From Fredinandcohnia onubensis (lineage in GTDB: Bacteria; Bacillota; Bacilli; Bacillales; Bacillaceae_L): 64,000 nt of DNA. The stretch lies in NCBI RefSeq assembly GCF_002734215.1, contig NZ_NSEB01000007.1, positions 62,001 through 126,000 on the forward strand. The letters are read 5' to 3'. A model generated the notes under the pieces. That model had not been told where the DNA came from, did not search any database, and worked only from the letters and a program-made list of their open reading frames with translations. A program made the translations under genes and the position numbers. Within the stretch, counting starts at the first letter, position 1; each line of letters opens with the position of its first letter. This document shows positions 1 through 7,748 of the stretch, one piece after another.

Positions 1-663
1 ACATTTTTAATTTTCGGCTTTTCCTATAAAATGGTCCCTATGTTTTCGTTAGCACATGGATTTTCGATGAAACTATCAAGTTGGGTCTATACTGTTTACG
101 CCATTGGACTAGTCGTAACCACTTGCAGCTTTATTACTGAAGTGAACTTATTGTTACAAGTTGGTATGGCCTTGCTTTTTGCAGGTTTCGCCTTATTTTC
201 TTACCATATTTCCACTATCATCAAGGTTAGATTAAAGAAAAAGCTTGATAAACCATTTATTTTTTCATTAATTGCCATTTGTTTTGGCTTAGTTATTCAC
301 TTTTTCGGAATGGTTCTCGCATTCCTACCAGGGCATTACGAAATTTATGGCGTCCTTGTCTTTCTTTATATTTTCTTGTGGATTGCGGGTAGCATTCTTG
401 GCTATTTATATAAAATTATTCCTTTTCTTTGGTGGACACATAAATATAGCAAACTGATTGGTAAAAGTGATGTGCCTACTTTAAAACAAATGATTGATGA
501 AAAAATGGCAATTCCCATTTTTATAGGTTTCGTTACTGGATGTGTTGTCGTAATTTTAGCCATTGCAACTAGACAATTGCTTATCTTTTCGATTGGTCAA
601 AGTATTGTTGTCGCTTCAACCTTCTTTTTCAGTTACAGCATTATTAAGGTTCTATTTAAATAA
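1..663 (+). CDS. Multi-pass membrane protein, 3' part only
   Basis: The reading frame is open from base 1, so the gene starts upstream of the window; only the last ~220 codons are present. The visible part has about six hydrophobic segments with short basic loops (for example KVRLKKKL). A stretch just after the left edge reads GFSYKMVPMFSLAHGF, with a His between helices. This reminds me of NnrS-like or heme-copper-oxidase-like integral membrane proteins, but that is a weak inference. It ends 15 bp before a DUF59 gene with a good ribosome site, so the two are probably cotranscribed. The presence of a gene is secure; its function is not. Confidence 0.75.
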   Translation, partial: TFLIFGFSYKMVPMFSLAHGFSMKLSSWVYTVYAIGLVVTTCSFITEVNLLLQVGMALLFAGFALFSYHISTIIKVRLKKKLDKPFIFSLIAICFGLVIHFFGMVLAFLPGHYEIYGVLVFLYIFLWIAGSILGYLYKIIPFLWWTHKYSKLIGKSDVPTLKQMIDEKMAIPIFIGFVTGCVVVILAIATRQLLIFSIGQSIVVASTFFFSYSIIKVLFK

Positions 664-678
664 AAGGGGAGAATCACA

Positions 679-978
679 ATGGAATTAAATGAGAAAATTC
701 TTGAGCAGTTAAAACAAGTGATTGATCCTGAATTAAATATTAATGTTGTTGATTTAGGACTTATATATGAAATCAATATTAAAGAAAATAATAATGTATA
801 TATTGAAATGACGCTAACTACTCCCGGTTGTCCACTACATGATAGTATTACCAGTGGAGTGAAGCATGCAGTTGCCTACCTTGAAGAAGTAAATGATATT
901 GAGGTTTTAATGGTCTGGCATCCTGCTTGGTCTCCTGAACGCATGTCTGAAGCTGCCATGAAGCAACTCAGAGGTTAA
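679..978 (+). CDS. DUF59/MIP18-family (SufT-like) metal-sulfur cluster assembly protein, copy 1
   Basis: A 99-residue single-domain protein. The family signature is visible: VIDPELNINVVDLGLIYEI near the N-terminus, then TTPGCPLHD with the conserved cysteine at about residue 51, and a C-terminal VWHPAWSPERMS. DUF59 proteins help insert or mature Fe-S clusters and are found alone or in suf/paa operons. An AGGGGAGA ribosome site lies just upstream, 15 bp after the membrane-protein gene. A second, diverged DUF59 gene follows 90 bp downstream with its own promoter, so this is the less YitW-like of the two. Confidence 0.85.
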   Translation: MELNEKILEQLKQVIDPELNINVVDLGLIYEINIKENNNVYIEMTLTTPGCPLHDSITSGVKHAVAYLEEVNDIEVLMVWHPAWSPERMSEAAMKQLRG

Positions 979-1004
979 ACTTTATTCAGCAAAATGCAGA
1001 GGAT

Positions 1005-1033
1005 TTCACATTCTTAGTTTGTTTCGTTATACT
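1005..1033 (+). promoter_or_regulatory. Predicted sigma-A promoter for yitW
   Basis: TTCACA (1005-1010), a 17-bp spacer and TATACT (1028-1033) differ from the sigma-A consensus by one base in each box. It sits 36 bp before the yitW start in the gap between the two DUF59 genes. This suggests that the second copy is transcribed independently. Prediction only. Confidence 0.6.
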
Positions 1034-1068
1034 TTAAATAAGCTATTTCTCGAAAGGAGAGGTTTTAG

Positions 1069-1377
1069 ATGGATGAAGCTTTAAAGGAAAATATGTTGGG
1101 GGCACTTGAACAAGTTGTTGACCCTGAATTAGGTATTGATATTGTTAACCTAGGTCTTGTCTATGATGTGGATATGAATGATGAGGGTGTCGCTCAAGTT
1201 TCGATGACGTTAACATCAATGGGATGCCCACTTGCTGGAACGATTGCAATGGACGTAAAACGCGTTCTTACTGAATTACCAGAAGTAAAAGACGTAGATG
1301 TTAACATTGTTTGGAATCCACCTTGGAACAAGGATATGATGAGCCGTTACGCAAAAATCGCTCTAGGAATTAGATAA
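1069..1377 (+). CDS. yitW: DUF59/MIP18-family metal-sulfur cluster assembly factor YitW
   Basis: 102 residues, the same length as I recall for B. subtilis YitW, and followed by convergent yitV as in that species. The N-terminal part has VVDPELGIDIVNLGLVYDV and the conserved cysteine lies in TSMGCPLAG. The C-terminus carries the family's VWNPPWNKDMMS. The likely role is in Fe-S cluster biogenesis or delivery in the cytoplasm. The start is set by AAAGGAGAGG at 1053-1062. It shares recognisable but clearly diverged sequence with the preceding DUF59 gene, so the pair are old paralogs rather than a recent duplication. Confidence 0.9.
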   Translation: MDEALKENMLGALEQVVDPELGIDIVNLGLVYDVDMNDEGVAQVSMTLTSMGCPLAGTIAMDVKRVLTELPEVKDVDVNIVWNPPWNKDMMSRYAKIALGIR

Positions 1378-1388
1378 AACAAATGGAA

Positions 1389-1418
1389 AAAGAACGTGTC
1401 GACTATGACACGTTCTTT
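1389..1418. terminator. Bidirectional rho-independent terminator between yitW and yitV
   Basis: A perfect 12-bp stem (1389-1400 with 1407-1418) and a 6-base loop. T-rich sequence lies on the right and A-rich sequence on the left, so it can serve both convergent genes. Confidence 0.9.
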
Positions 1419-1423
1419 TCTTT

Positions 1424-2191
1424 TTATAGGTGCTTTTTAAACCATTCAACTGATGCAAGTAGTCCTTCTCTTGTCACTTTATGATCTGCTCGTGTGTCAG
1501 CAATAAAAGCTAGATTCTCCTCTTTTCCCTTATACAGTGGTTTAATTTCTTGGTAAAATTCATACGTGTATTTGAAAGGAACCATCCTGTCTTTTTCACC
1601 ATGCCAGAAAAACAATGGTCTTCCGTTTACTTTTTCAGGTTGCATGCTTAAATCATATTTCCGTAATTCTGCATATTTTTCTTCCAACTCAGCATCTGAG
1701 AAAGGAAGTTCAATGTCATGTCGCTTCAATTCCTCAATTTGCCCCCGACAGAACTCCTCATAATATGGACTCCCCATTAAACTTACTGCAGCCTTAATCC
1801 AAGGATATTGGGTCAATGCCCCTAACGTCACGATACCTCCCATTGAAGTACCTGCCACACCGATTCTTGCCTCATCAATTTGGCCTTGGTTTTGTAGTTC
1901 GTCCTTAATGATTTGAAGTTCTTTAATTTCATTGACAACGATATCCCAAAACTTATAATCCATTTCATGATTATCTATGCCCTTATCTCTTTCACCATGA
2001 TAGTCTGCTTCGGGCAATACTACACGAAATCCTTGTTCTGCATAAAGATAGGCATAGTGTAAATTATGTTCTTTCGCACTACCAAATCCATGAACAAAGA
2101 GGATCAACGGCAACGCTTCGTCTTTTAACTGATTTTTAACAATATGTAATGCTGGTATTTCTGCATATTTCTTATTTTCAATAATAATCAT
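1424..2191 (-). CDS. yitV: Alpha/beta-hydrolase (esterase) YitV
   Basis: 255 residues. The alpha/beta-hydrolase features are an oxyanion-hole HGFG at residues 34-37, the nucleophile elbow GTSMGG at 114-119 (Ser116), an acidic residue in HGEKDRMVPF and a C-terminal His in DTRADHK. Together these give a complete Ser-Asp-His triad. There is no signal peptide, so it should act in the cytoplasm on a small ester or thioester; the physiological substrate is unknown. Length and position beside yitW and yitU match the B. subtilis yitV neighbourhood. It is convergent with yitW. Confidence 0.88.
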   Translation of the reverse strand: MIIIENKKYAEIPALHIVKNQLKDEALPLILFVHGFGSAKEHNLHYAYLYAEQGFRVVLPEADYHGERDKGIDNHEMDYKFWDIVVNEIKELQIIKDELQNQGQIDEARIGVAGTSMGGIVTLGALTQYPWIKAAVSLMGSPYYEEFCRGQIEELKRHDIELPFSDAELEEKYAELRKYDLSMQPEKVNGRPLFFWHGEKDRMVPFKYTYEFYQEIKPLYKGKEENLAFIADTRADHKVTREGLLASVEWFKKHL

Positions 2192-2267
2192 CTTTTGTAT
2201 GTACTCCTTTTATGAAAACTTTAGCCATCCTCTAGTGTATCATTTGTTGGAAGTTTATTGAAAAATA

Positions 2268-2296
2268 TTGACTTTTCAATTGACGATTATTTTAAT
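2268..2296 (+). promoter_or_regulatory. Predicted sigma-A promoter for the Cof-type phosphatase gene
   Basis: TTGACT (2268-2273), a 17-bp spacer and TTTAAT (2291-2296), about 50 bp before the yitU start. Each box has one mismatch to consensus. Prediction only. Confidence 0.6.
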
Positions 2297-2344
2297 ATCT
2301 GTTTAAGTTAAGGAAAAAGATAATAGGTTCACAAGGAGATTGAT

Positions 2345-3166
2345 ATGACTAAACAACACTTAATTGCACTTGACCTAGACGGCACTCTACTAAAAGATGA
2401 TAAAACGATCTCAAAAAGAACAAAAGATACGATTGAAAAAGCCAAAAAAGCCGGCCATATGGTGATGATTGCAACAGGAAGACCTTTCCGTTCGAGCTCA
2501 ATGTATTATCAAGAACTTAGTCTTACAACACCAATCGTTAACTTTAATGGGGCCTTTGTCCATCACCCACTTGATCAAAAATGGGGAGTGTACCATGATA
2601 CACTCGATTTAAAAACGGTAAAAGAAATTGTTAATGTTGCTGATGAGCTCCGTGTAAAAAATATTTTAGCGGAAGTAATAGATGATGTGTATTTTCATTT
2701 TCACGATGAATCGATGTTAGATATTTTTGGAATGGGAAAACCAAATATTGAAACGGGTGATTTACGAAAAATTTTAAAACATGATCCAACTTCACTACTC
2801 ATTCACCCTGATGAAGAAATAGCAGATAAAATCCGAAAGTATCTTTCTGACATGCATGCTGAAGTAGTCGATCACCGCAAATGGGCCGCCCCTTGGCATG
2901 TGATTGAAATTGTTAAATCAGGATTAAATAAAGCTGTTGGTATTCAAAAAGTCGCTGACTATTATCAGATTCCAAAAGACAGAATTATTGCTTTTGGAGA
3001 TGAAGACAATGATTTGGAAATGATTGAATACGCTGGTCACGGGATTGCCATGGGGAACGGGATTGACGAGCTAAAGAGTATTGCTAACCATGTAACAATG
3101 ACTAATGAAGAAGACGGAATTGCTCTTTATTTAGAGGATGTTCTAAAATTGGAGAAAAATAAGTAG
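2345..3166 (+). CDS. yitU: Cof-type HAD-superfamily phosphatase YitU
   Basis: 273 residues. HAD motif I is DLDGT at residues 10-14, with nucleophile Asp10 and acid/base Asp12. Motif II is the Thr in IATGRPF. Motif IV is FGDEDNDLEMI near residue 217, which holds the Mg2+-binding acidic residues. The region between them is the C2-type (Cof) cap domain. Such enzymes dephosphorylate phosphosugars, FMN precursors or other small phosphoesters in the cytoplasm; the substrate cannot be told from sequence. AAGGAG lies 7 bp before the ATG. Gene order next to yitV matches B. subtilis. Confidence 0.9.
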   Translation: MTKQHLIALDLDGTLLKDDKTISKRTKDTIEKAKKAGHMVMIATGRPFRSSSMYYQELSLTTPIVNFNGAFVHHPLDQKWGVYHDTLDLKTVKEIVNVADELRVKNILAEVIDDVYFHFHDESMLDIFGMGKPNIETGDLRKILKHDPTSLLIHPDEEIADKIRKYLSDMHAEVVDHRKWAAPWHVIEIVKSGLNKAVGIQKVADYYQIPKDRIIAFGDEDNDLEMIEYAGHGIAMGNGIDELKSIANHVTMTNEEDGIALYLEDVLKLEKNK

Positions 3167-3275
3167 GTTGGTTCAGAAATAATTACCTGATATAACCCAA
3201 ACGTAAAACTCAAACAATATAACTAGTGCTACAAAGAAGCACTTCTTTTAAAGCTGTTAAAGGGGGAATTTACGG

Positions 3276-3425
3276 ATGGGTAGTAATAAATCAAAACGAT
3301 TTGTTCATCAAGGTGCAGATGCTGTTCAACAACATGCTCAGCGCTTTCCTTACCGTTCCACTCTAGCTGAAGCAGAAGCAAAGAAAAAAGCGAATGTCGA
3401 AAACTCATCACTTGGAGGAATTTAA
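3276..3425 (+). CDS. 49-residue hydrophilic protein of unknown function
   Basis: The ATG at 3276 follows AAAGGGGGAA at a good distance, and the frame runs to TAA at 3423. The product is very polar, basic at the N-terminus (MGSNKSKRF), Gln/His-rich in the middle and Ala/Glu/Lys-rich near the end, with no cysteine or membrane segment. Its stop codon is one base before the next start (ATG 3427), so the two genes form a tight pair. The composition is reminiscent of minor small spore proteins or tiny Bacillus-specific orphans, but I do not recognise the family. Confidence 0.7.
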   Translation: MGSNKSKRFVHQGADAVQQHAQRFPYRSTLAEAEAKKKANVENSSLGGI

Positions 3426-3426
3426 T

Positions 3427-3624
3427 ATGGGAAACCGTTTATTCCAAAAGGCTCGTGAAACCGTAGAAGTTGCGAAATTAGCGAGTGCGGGCCAAAGTGA
3501 TACATCCTTACAGGATGCCGTTTCGGTTGCTAAAAATGCACTTTCTTCTGCATATGCTAACTCTACAACAGCCGAAAAAGAACAACTCCGCGAATTGCAA
3601 AATGAATTAGACCAACTTCAATGA
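3427..3624 (+). CDS. DUF3813-like small protein
   Basis: 65 residues from ATG 3427, chosen because TTGGAGGAA lies 7-9 bp before it; an upstream in-frame start would overlap the previous gene and has no ribosome site. The sequence is Ala/Ser/Glu-rich, with LFQKARETVEVAKLASAG followed by a second amphipathic helix, suggesting a small helical hairpin. It resembles the DUF3813 proteins found near yitU/yitT genes in Bacillaceae. Function unknown. A strong terminator follows. Confidence 0.75.
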   Translation: MGNRLFQKARETVEVAKLASAGQSDTSLQDAVSVAKNALSSAYANSTTAEKEQLRELQNELDQLQ

Positions 3625-3649
3625 CCTTTGGCTAATTCAAGAAAAAATA

Positions 3650-3672
3650 GGGTCAGACTTAACGTCTGACCC
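3650..3672. terminator. Bidirectional rho-independent terminator
   Basis: A perfect 9-bp GC-rich stem (GGGTCAGAC with GTCTGACCC), a 5-base loop and A/T runs on both sides. It separates the DUF3813-like gene from the convergent BsuPI lipoprotein gene. Confidence 0.9.
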
Positions 3673-3683
3673 TTCCCCTATTT

Positions 3684-4565
3684 TTATTGGAATTGCTGTA
3701 GTTTTGCATGATAAAGATTTGTGATCGAACCGTCTTTTGCACTTCTTTCATATAAATGAAGAATCAACGCTCCATTTGTTGGAATTTTATCCTTAGGAAT
3801 TGAAATGTTAATTTCAAATGGTGCCCATGCTGGTGCACCCTCTGATGCCGTTTGAAGTGTTTCAGGAATTACATAATCATGCCCATCCTCTACAGCATAG
3901 AAGAAGGTTGCTTCAAATACTCTTACTTCCCCAGTTACCGTATATTCACCATTTTCACCAAGTACCTGAACATTACGAAATGCTGTATTTCCTTCTTCAG
4001 GAATTGTAAAACTCTCTTCTGCCTGTAATGCATTGTTTTCAATTTTTTGTCCATTAACTTCTGATGCTGTTATGAAAATATGTGCTTTGTATTCTCCAGG
4101 AGCAAGCCTCGTTCCATCATTTGATGTGTAATCCCATGGCTCTTCCCAAACCTTTTCTTGACCAGGCTTTAATTCCATTTCCTCTATTGACTGGATAAAC
4201 ATTTTATCAATTGAATAGCTGTAAACTTCCTTTCCATCTGCATTCTTCACAATAATTTCATATTTTTGACCAGATGGTATCGTCAGTTTTACTGAATTGT
4301 CGCTTGTGTTTTTGATTGTAATAGTAAAGGTTGCTTCGTTTTCTCCTGTTTTAATTGAAAGGTCAGTTTGCAGTTTTTCAACCACGTTCTCTTCACCTCC
4401 AGGTTCTTCACCCTCTTGTGCTGGTGGTGTTTCTTTTTCTGTATCTACTTCTTCACCACCACCAGAATTTACTGGAAGAGCCTCTTCGGTTTCCGTTGAG
4501 CCACATCCTGTGATGATAAATAGACTCATTACAAATACTAAAGTCACTAGAAGCCATTTTCTCAT
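3684..4565 (-). CDS. Lipoprotein with BsuPI (proteinase-inhibitor) and Gmad2-like domains
   Basis: 293 residues from the ATG at 4565, which follows AAAGGGGTGA; a GTG three codons upstream is less likely. An N-terminal signal ends in the lipobox IITGC, so Cys21 should be lipidated and the protein anchored outside the membrane. A Pro/Glu/Gly-rich linker (about 25-65) leads to a beta-rich BsuPI domain (about 66-180), the fold of the B. subtilis intracellular proteinase inhibitor Ipi. The C-terminal part (about 195-290) looks like the Gmad2 immunoglobulin-like domain of spore and envelope proteins. Position next to yitT matches ipi, but Ipi itself is a short cytoplasmic protein, so this is an exported, two-domain relative. 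It probably binds an extracellular protein partner. Confidence 0.82.
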   Translation of the reverse strand: MRKWLLVTLVFVMSLFIITGCGSTETEEALPVNSGGGEEVDTEKETPPAQEGEEPGGEENVVEKLQTDLSIKTGENEATFTITIKNTSDNSVKLTIPSGQKYEIIVKNADGKEVYSYSIDKMFIQSIEEMELKPGQEKVWEEPWDYTSNDGTRLAPGEYKAHIFITASEVNGQKIENNALQAEESFTIPEEGNTAFRNVQVLGENGEYTVTGEVRVFEATFFYAVEDGHDYVIPETLQTASEGAPAWAPFEINISIPKDKIPTNGALILHLYERSAKDGSITNLYHAKLQQFQ

Positions 4566-4614
4566 GTTTGTCACCCCTTTACTCTATTTGTCGAAGTCTC
4601 CTACTAAAAAGTTA

Positions 4615-5457
4615 CTACTCTTTGCGAAATAATCCATAAACGCCAATTGTTTGTACAATATTTGTAAATGCATGAGGGTCAACTTCTTTTATGATACGCT
4701 CTAAATCATATAATTCATATCTTGTTAAAACAATCATTAACATGTCCTTTGTCTCACTTGAAAATGCTCCTTTGGCAGGGATCAACGTAATTCCTCTTAC
4801 TAAATTTGAATGAATTGCACTTTTCAATTCGTCCGCATTCTTTGTAACAATCATCGCTGTAACCTTAACATGACTTGTATGAACTGTATCGATAACCTTA
4901 GTCAACACATACAAAGCAACAAGTGTATATAATGCCTTTTCCCAACCAAATAAGAATCCTGCAGTAATTATGATTAGCCCGTTAAGTGTAAAAATATAGG
5001 TACCAATTGGCTTATCTTTTGATCTTGATAATACAAGCGCTATTATATCAAGACCACCTGTAGATGCTCCCCACTTTAAGGTAAGTCCGATTCCAATGGC
5101 TTGAATTACAGCACCAAAGACAGCATTTAGTAAAATATCATTAGAGATACGTTCGAGTGGGATAATCGCCAAGAATAAAGTTGTCAACGCAACTGAAATA
5201 AAGCTATAAAGGGTAAATGACTTACCTACCTTCTTCCATCCCAAAATCGCAACGGGTATGTTTAATAATAGTAATATTACACCTGTTGAAATATGAATTG
5301 GCGTGTAATCTCCAAGGATTCTAAACAACAGCTGCGATATGCCGGTAAAGCCAGAAGAATAAACATCAGCTGGAATTAAAAAAAGATTTAGGGCCGCAGC
5401 ATTTAGTAGTGCACCAAAAGTCACAATCAATATTTTTTTCACTTCTCTATTCACCAT
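4615..5457 (-). CDS. yitT: YitT-family membrane protein (DUF161 plus DUF2179)
   Basis: 280 residues, typical for the family. The first ~195 residues contain five or six hydrophobic segments (first at about 8-30), with the conserved GASTGGLDIIA motif near the middle. The last ~85 residues form the soluble DUF2179 domain. YitT proteins are predicted integral membrane proteins of unknown transport or sensing role. The ATG follows GGAGGA at 8 bp. Neighbours (BsuPI gene, DegV gene) match the B. subtilis order. Confidence 0.9.
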   Translation of the reverse strand: MVNREVKKILIVTFGALLNAAALNLFLIPADVYSSGFTGISQLLFRILGDYTPIHISTGVILLLLNIPVAILGWKKVGKSFTLYSFISVALTTLFLAIIPLERISNDILLNAVFGAVIQAIGIGLTLKWGASTGGLDIIALVLSRSKDKPIGTYIFTLNGLIIITAGFLFGWEKALYTLVALYVLTKVIDTVHTSHVKVTAMIVTKNADELKSAIHSNLVRGITLIPAKGAFSSETKDMLMIVLTRYELYDLERIIKEVDPHAFTNIVQTIGVYGLFRKE

Positions 5458-5614
5458 TCAAATAGTCCTCCTGGAACAACATTCTTCAATCCTAGTAGTA
5501 AATTAGTAGTCATACAAAATTTTTCCTCAATTGTTGTATTTTTATCCAATTCTCGCTACACTTACGATAGGCAAGTTTGTTTCAAATTTGACCAAAGAAA
5601 AGAAGGTGAGACTT

Positions 5615-6478
5615 TTGACCGTTAGAATTCTTACTGATAGCGGTAGTGACCTACCACTTCAATTTTTTAAAGAAAATAATGTTACATTATTCTCCTTAGG
5701 AGTTCATCTAGATGGGCAAGATTACGAAGATATTGCAACGATTAACCCTGTAAAAGTATTTGAAGCGATGCGAAATGGAAGTGCTCCAAAAACATCCCAA
5801 GTTCCTCCACACCGTTTTAAAGAGGTTTTTACTGAAATTGCAAAAGAAAAACAATCTGCTGTCTATATTTCCTTTTCATCACAATTGTCAGGAACCTATC
5901 AAACAGCAGTAATGATGAGCGAGGAAGTAAGAGAAGAGTACCCAGACCTTGACTTAACAATTGTGGACACAAAATGTGCATCCCTTGGCCAGGGTCTTGT
6001 TGTTAAAGCTGCTGCTGAGCTTGCTAGCAAAGGTGCTTCAAAGGATGAAGTTGTGAACCTTGCGAAATTTTACAGTACTCATATGGAGCATCTTTTCACT
6101 GTGGACGACCTTGAATATTTAGCACGTGGTGGAAGAATTAGTAAAGCATCCGCTTTTGTTGGTGGACTCTTGAACATAAAGCCACTTTTAAATGTTGAAG
6201 ATGGAAAGCTTATTCCACTTGAAAAAATTCGTGGTAAAAAGAAAGTGTATAAACGAATCGTTGAGTTGATGGAAGAGCGCGGGACTGATTTATCAAAGCA
6301 AACGATTGGAATTAGTCACGGAGATGTAGAAAATGAGGCACTTGAGGTAAAGAAGTTATTTGAAGAAAAATTCGGATGTAACTCCTTCTTCATTAATGTA
6401 ATCGGTGCTGCGATTGGTTCTCATGCTGGTCCAGGAACGATTGCAATTTTCTTCTTAGACGAATTGCCAAATAGCTGA
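5615..6478 (+). CDS. yitS: DegV-family fatty-acid-binding protein
   Basis: 287 residues from a TTG at 5615, preferred over an in-frame ATG at 5531 because GAAGGTGAG sits 4-5 bp upstream and the family begins with VRILTDSGSDLP. DegV/FakB-type features are visible: the TDSGSDLP loop, SSQLSGTYQTA near residue 90, and GISHGD plus HAGPGTIAIFF at the end, which line the lipid pocket. Relatives (FakB) bind fatty acids for phosphorylation by FakA kinase. Whether this one serves FakA is not shown by context. It is divergent from yitT. Confidence 0.88.
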   Translation: MTVRILTDSGSDLPLQFFKENNVTLFSLGVHLDGQDYEDIATINPVKVFEAMRNGSAPKTSQVPPHRFKEVFTEIAKEKQSAVYISFSSQLSGTYQTAVMMSEEVREEYPDLDLTIVDTKCASLGQGLVVKAAAELASKGASKDEVVNLAKFYSTHMEHLFTVDDLEYLARGGRISKASAFVGGLLNIKPLLNVEDGKLIPLEKIRGKKKVYKRIVELMEERGTDLSKQTIGISHGDVENEALEVKKLFEEKFGCNSFFINVIGAAIGSHAGPGTIAIFFLDELPNS

Positions 6479-6542
6479 TCTTACATAGTTTGAAAAACGA
6501 CTGGATATCCTAAATTTGAACGGATTGAAGGGAGTGTTATTT

Positions 6543-6674
6543 ATGCCAAAAACAAGTGACAATGATAAAAAAGCAAAAGATAACAATGCATTACGCCATG
6601 AAAAGAATATGATGAGAGAAAAGAATCGTCAGGCGGGCAAACATCAATATTCAAAGAAAACAGATCATCTTTAA
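6543..6674 (+). CDS. 43-residue DUF3941-like protein
   Basis: The ATG at 6543 follows GAAGGGAGTG. The product is extremely charged (Lys, Asp, Asn, Glu), with KNMMREKNRQAGKH in the middle and KKTDHL at the end. This matches my memory of the DUF3941 family of tiny Bacillaceae proteins. No function is known. It has its own terminator directly downstream, shared with the convergent cvfB-type gene. Confidence 0.75.
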   Translation: MPKTSDNDKKAKDNNALRHEKNMMREKNRQAGKHQYSKKTDHL

Positions 6675-6684
6675 AATGAAACGA

Positions 6685-6710
6685 AACGCATCGGTAACAG
6701 CCGATGCGTT
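6685..6710. terminator. Bidirectional rho-independent terminator
   Basis: A perfect 10-bp stem (AACGCATCGG with CCGATGCGTT), a 6-base loop and a following T run. Confidence 0.9.
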
Positions 6711-6715
6711 TTTCT

Positions 6716-7579
6716 TTACTCTTCTTTTTTAAAATATGTCCAACCATCCTCTTGGTATACTTTTCCTTCTTTCATTAGCTTACCAATTGCTCGTTTAAAC
6801 GCTGCTTTACTCATATCAAATCTGGCTGAAATATCTTCAGGAGAGCTTTTATCCCAATATGGCATAGCCCCACCACGGCTTTCCATATACTGATAAATTT
6901 TCCCAGCATCATCATCCATTATTTCATGACTGCGGCCCAGTAGCGACACATTTACAGTCCCATCTTCCTTTACGTCAATAATTCGCCCTTGCACCTTTTC
7001 TCCGACTCTTGGTTCCCTTATTCTTTGAGACTCGTGGATAAAGCCGAGGAACCCTTCCTCTGAAATCATAAAAGAGCCAACCATTAATAATCGGTACACA
7101 GTTCCAGATATGTTTTTATTAAAATCTTTTCTTGTAGCTGGTTTTGAAATAGAACGAATGACATCTTCAGTTGCAAGCTTTCCAAAGAGTCGTCCGTTTT
7201 TATCTGTTCGCAATGAAATATATAGTTGATCGCCTGGCTCGGGCCAAAGATCCCACACCTCATGCAAATCATCCTTTGAGACTAATATATCCTTGCTAAT
7301 CCCAATATCAACAAAAACGCCCAATTCACGTTTGACTTCAACTACACTGGCCCAATCATAGGAACCGATTTGAATAGTCGGTATTGTCATAGAGGCTGCT
7401 AGTCTTCCTTGATGATCTTGAAAAAGAAAAACAGTTACGTCCTCTTCCGGATCGAATCCATCTATAATTTCATTTTCATGTAAAAGCACATCTTCTTCAC
7501 CGTTTGTTAAAAAATAGCCAAACGGAGCGTCTCTATCCACTCGTAAAGTTACAACCGTACCCGGTATTAATTCATTCAT
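6716..7579 (-). CDS. yitL: CvfB-family S1 RNA-binding protein YitL
   Basis: 287 residues, close to the family length. The N-terminal ~210 residues contain successive S1/OB-type beta-barrels (for example GSYDWASVVEVKRELGVFVDIGI and KVQGRIIDVKEDGTVNVSLLG). The C-terminal ~65 residues form a winged-helix-like segment (ISARFDMSKAAFKRAIGKL). CvfB proteins bind RNA and influence virulence-factor or other mRNA levels in firmicutes. The ATG follows GAGGG. It is divergent from yajQ, as expected for a yitL-yitK neighbourhood. Confidence 0.88.
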   Translation of the reverse strand: MNELIPGTVVTLRVDRDAPFGYFLTNGEEDVLLHENEIIDGFDPEEDVTVFLFQDHQGRLAASMTIPTIQIGSYDWASVVEVKRELGVFVDIGISKDILVSKDDLHEVWDLWPEPGDQLYISLRTDKNGRLFGKLATEDVIRSISKPATRKDFNKNISGTVYRLLMVGSFMISEEGFLGFIHESQRIREPRVGEKVQGRIIDVKEDGTVNVSLLGRSHEIMDDDAGKIYQYMESRGGAMPYWDKSSPEDISARFDMSKAAFKRAIGKLMKEGKVYQEDGWTYFKKEE

Positions 7580-7686
7580 TTATTAAAGCCCTCTTTCTCA
7601 TGTACTTAGCTTATCTGCTATTGCTATTGTCTTACATAGTATAGACGTTTACGACCATCATTTACTAGTATTGTTTTGGAAAAAGT

Positions 7687-7715
7687 TGTCCTAATTGCTA
7701 AGATTGACTATAATC
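7687..7715 (+). promoter_or_regulatory. Predicted sigma-A promoter for yajQ
   Basis: TTGTCC (7687-7692), a 17-bp spacer and a perfect TATAAT (7710-7715), 33 bp before the ATG. Prediction only. Confidence 0.65.
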
Positions 7716-7748
7716 AAGGGAAATAAACTATTTTTTTGGAGGTTGGCA

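Noticed and set aside
3229-3411. 60-residue minus-strand frame between yitU and the small genes
   Set aside because: It is opposite two well-supported plus-strand small genes with strong ribosome sites and has no site of its own.
6541-6747. 68-residue minus-strand frame beside cvfB/yitL
   Set aside because: It lies opposite the DUF3941-like gene and across the terminator, and has no sensible start.
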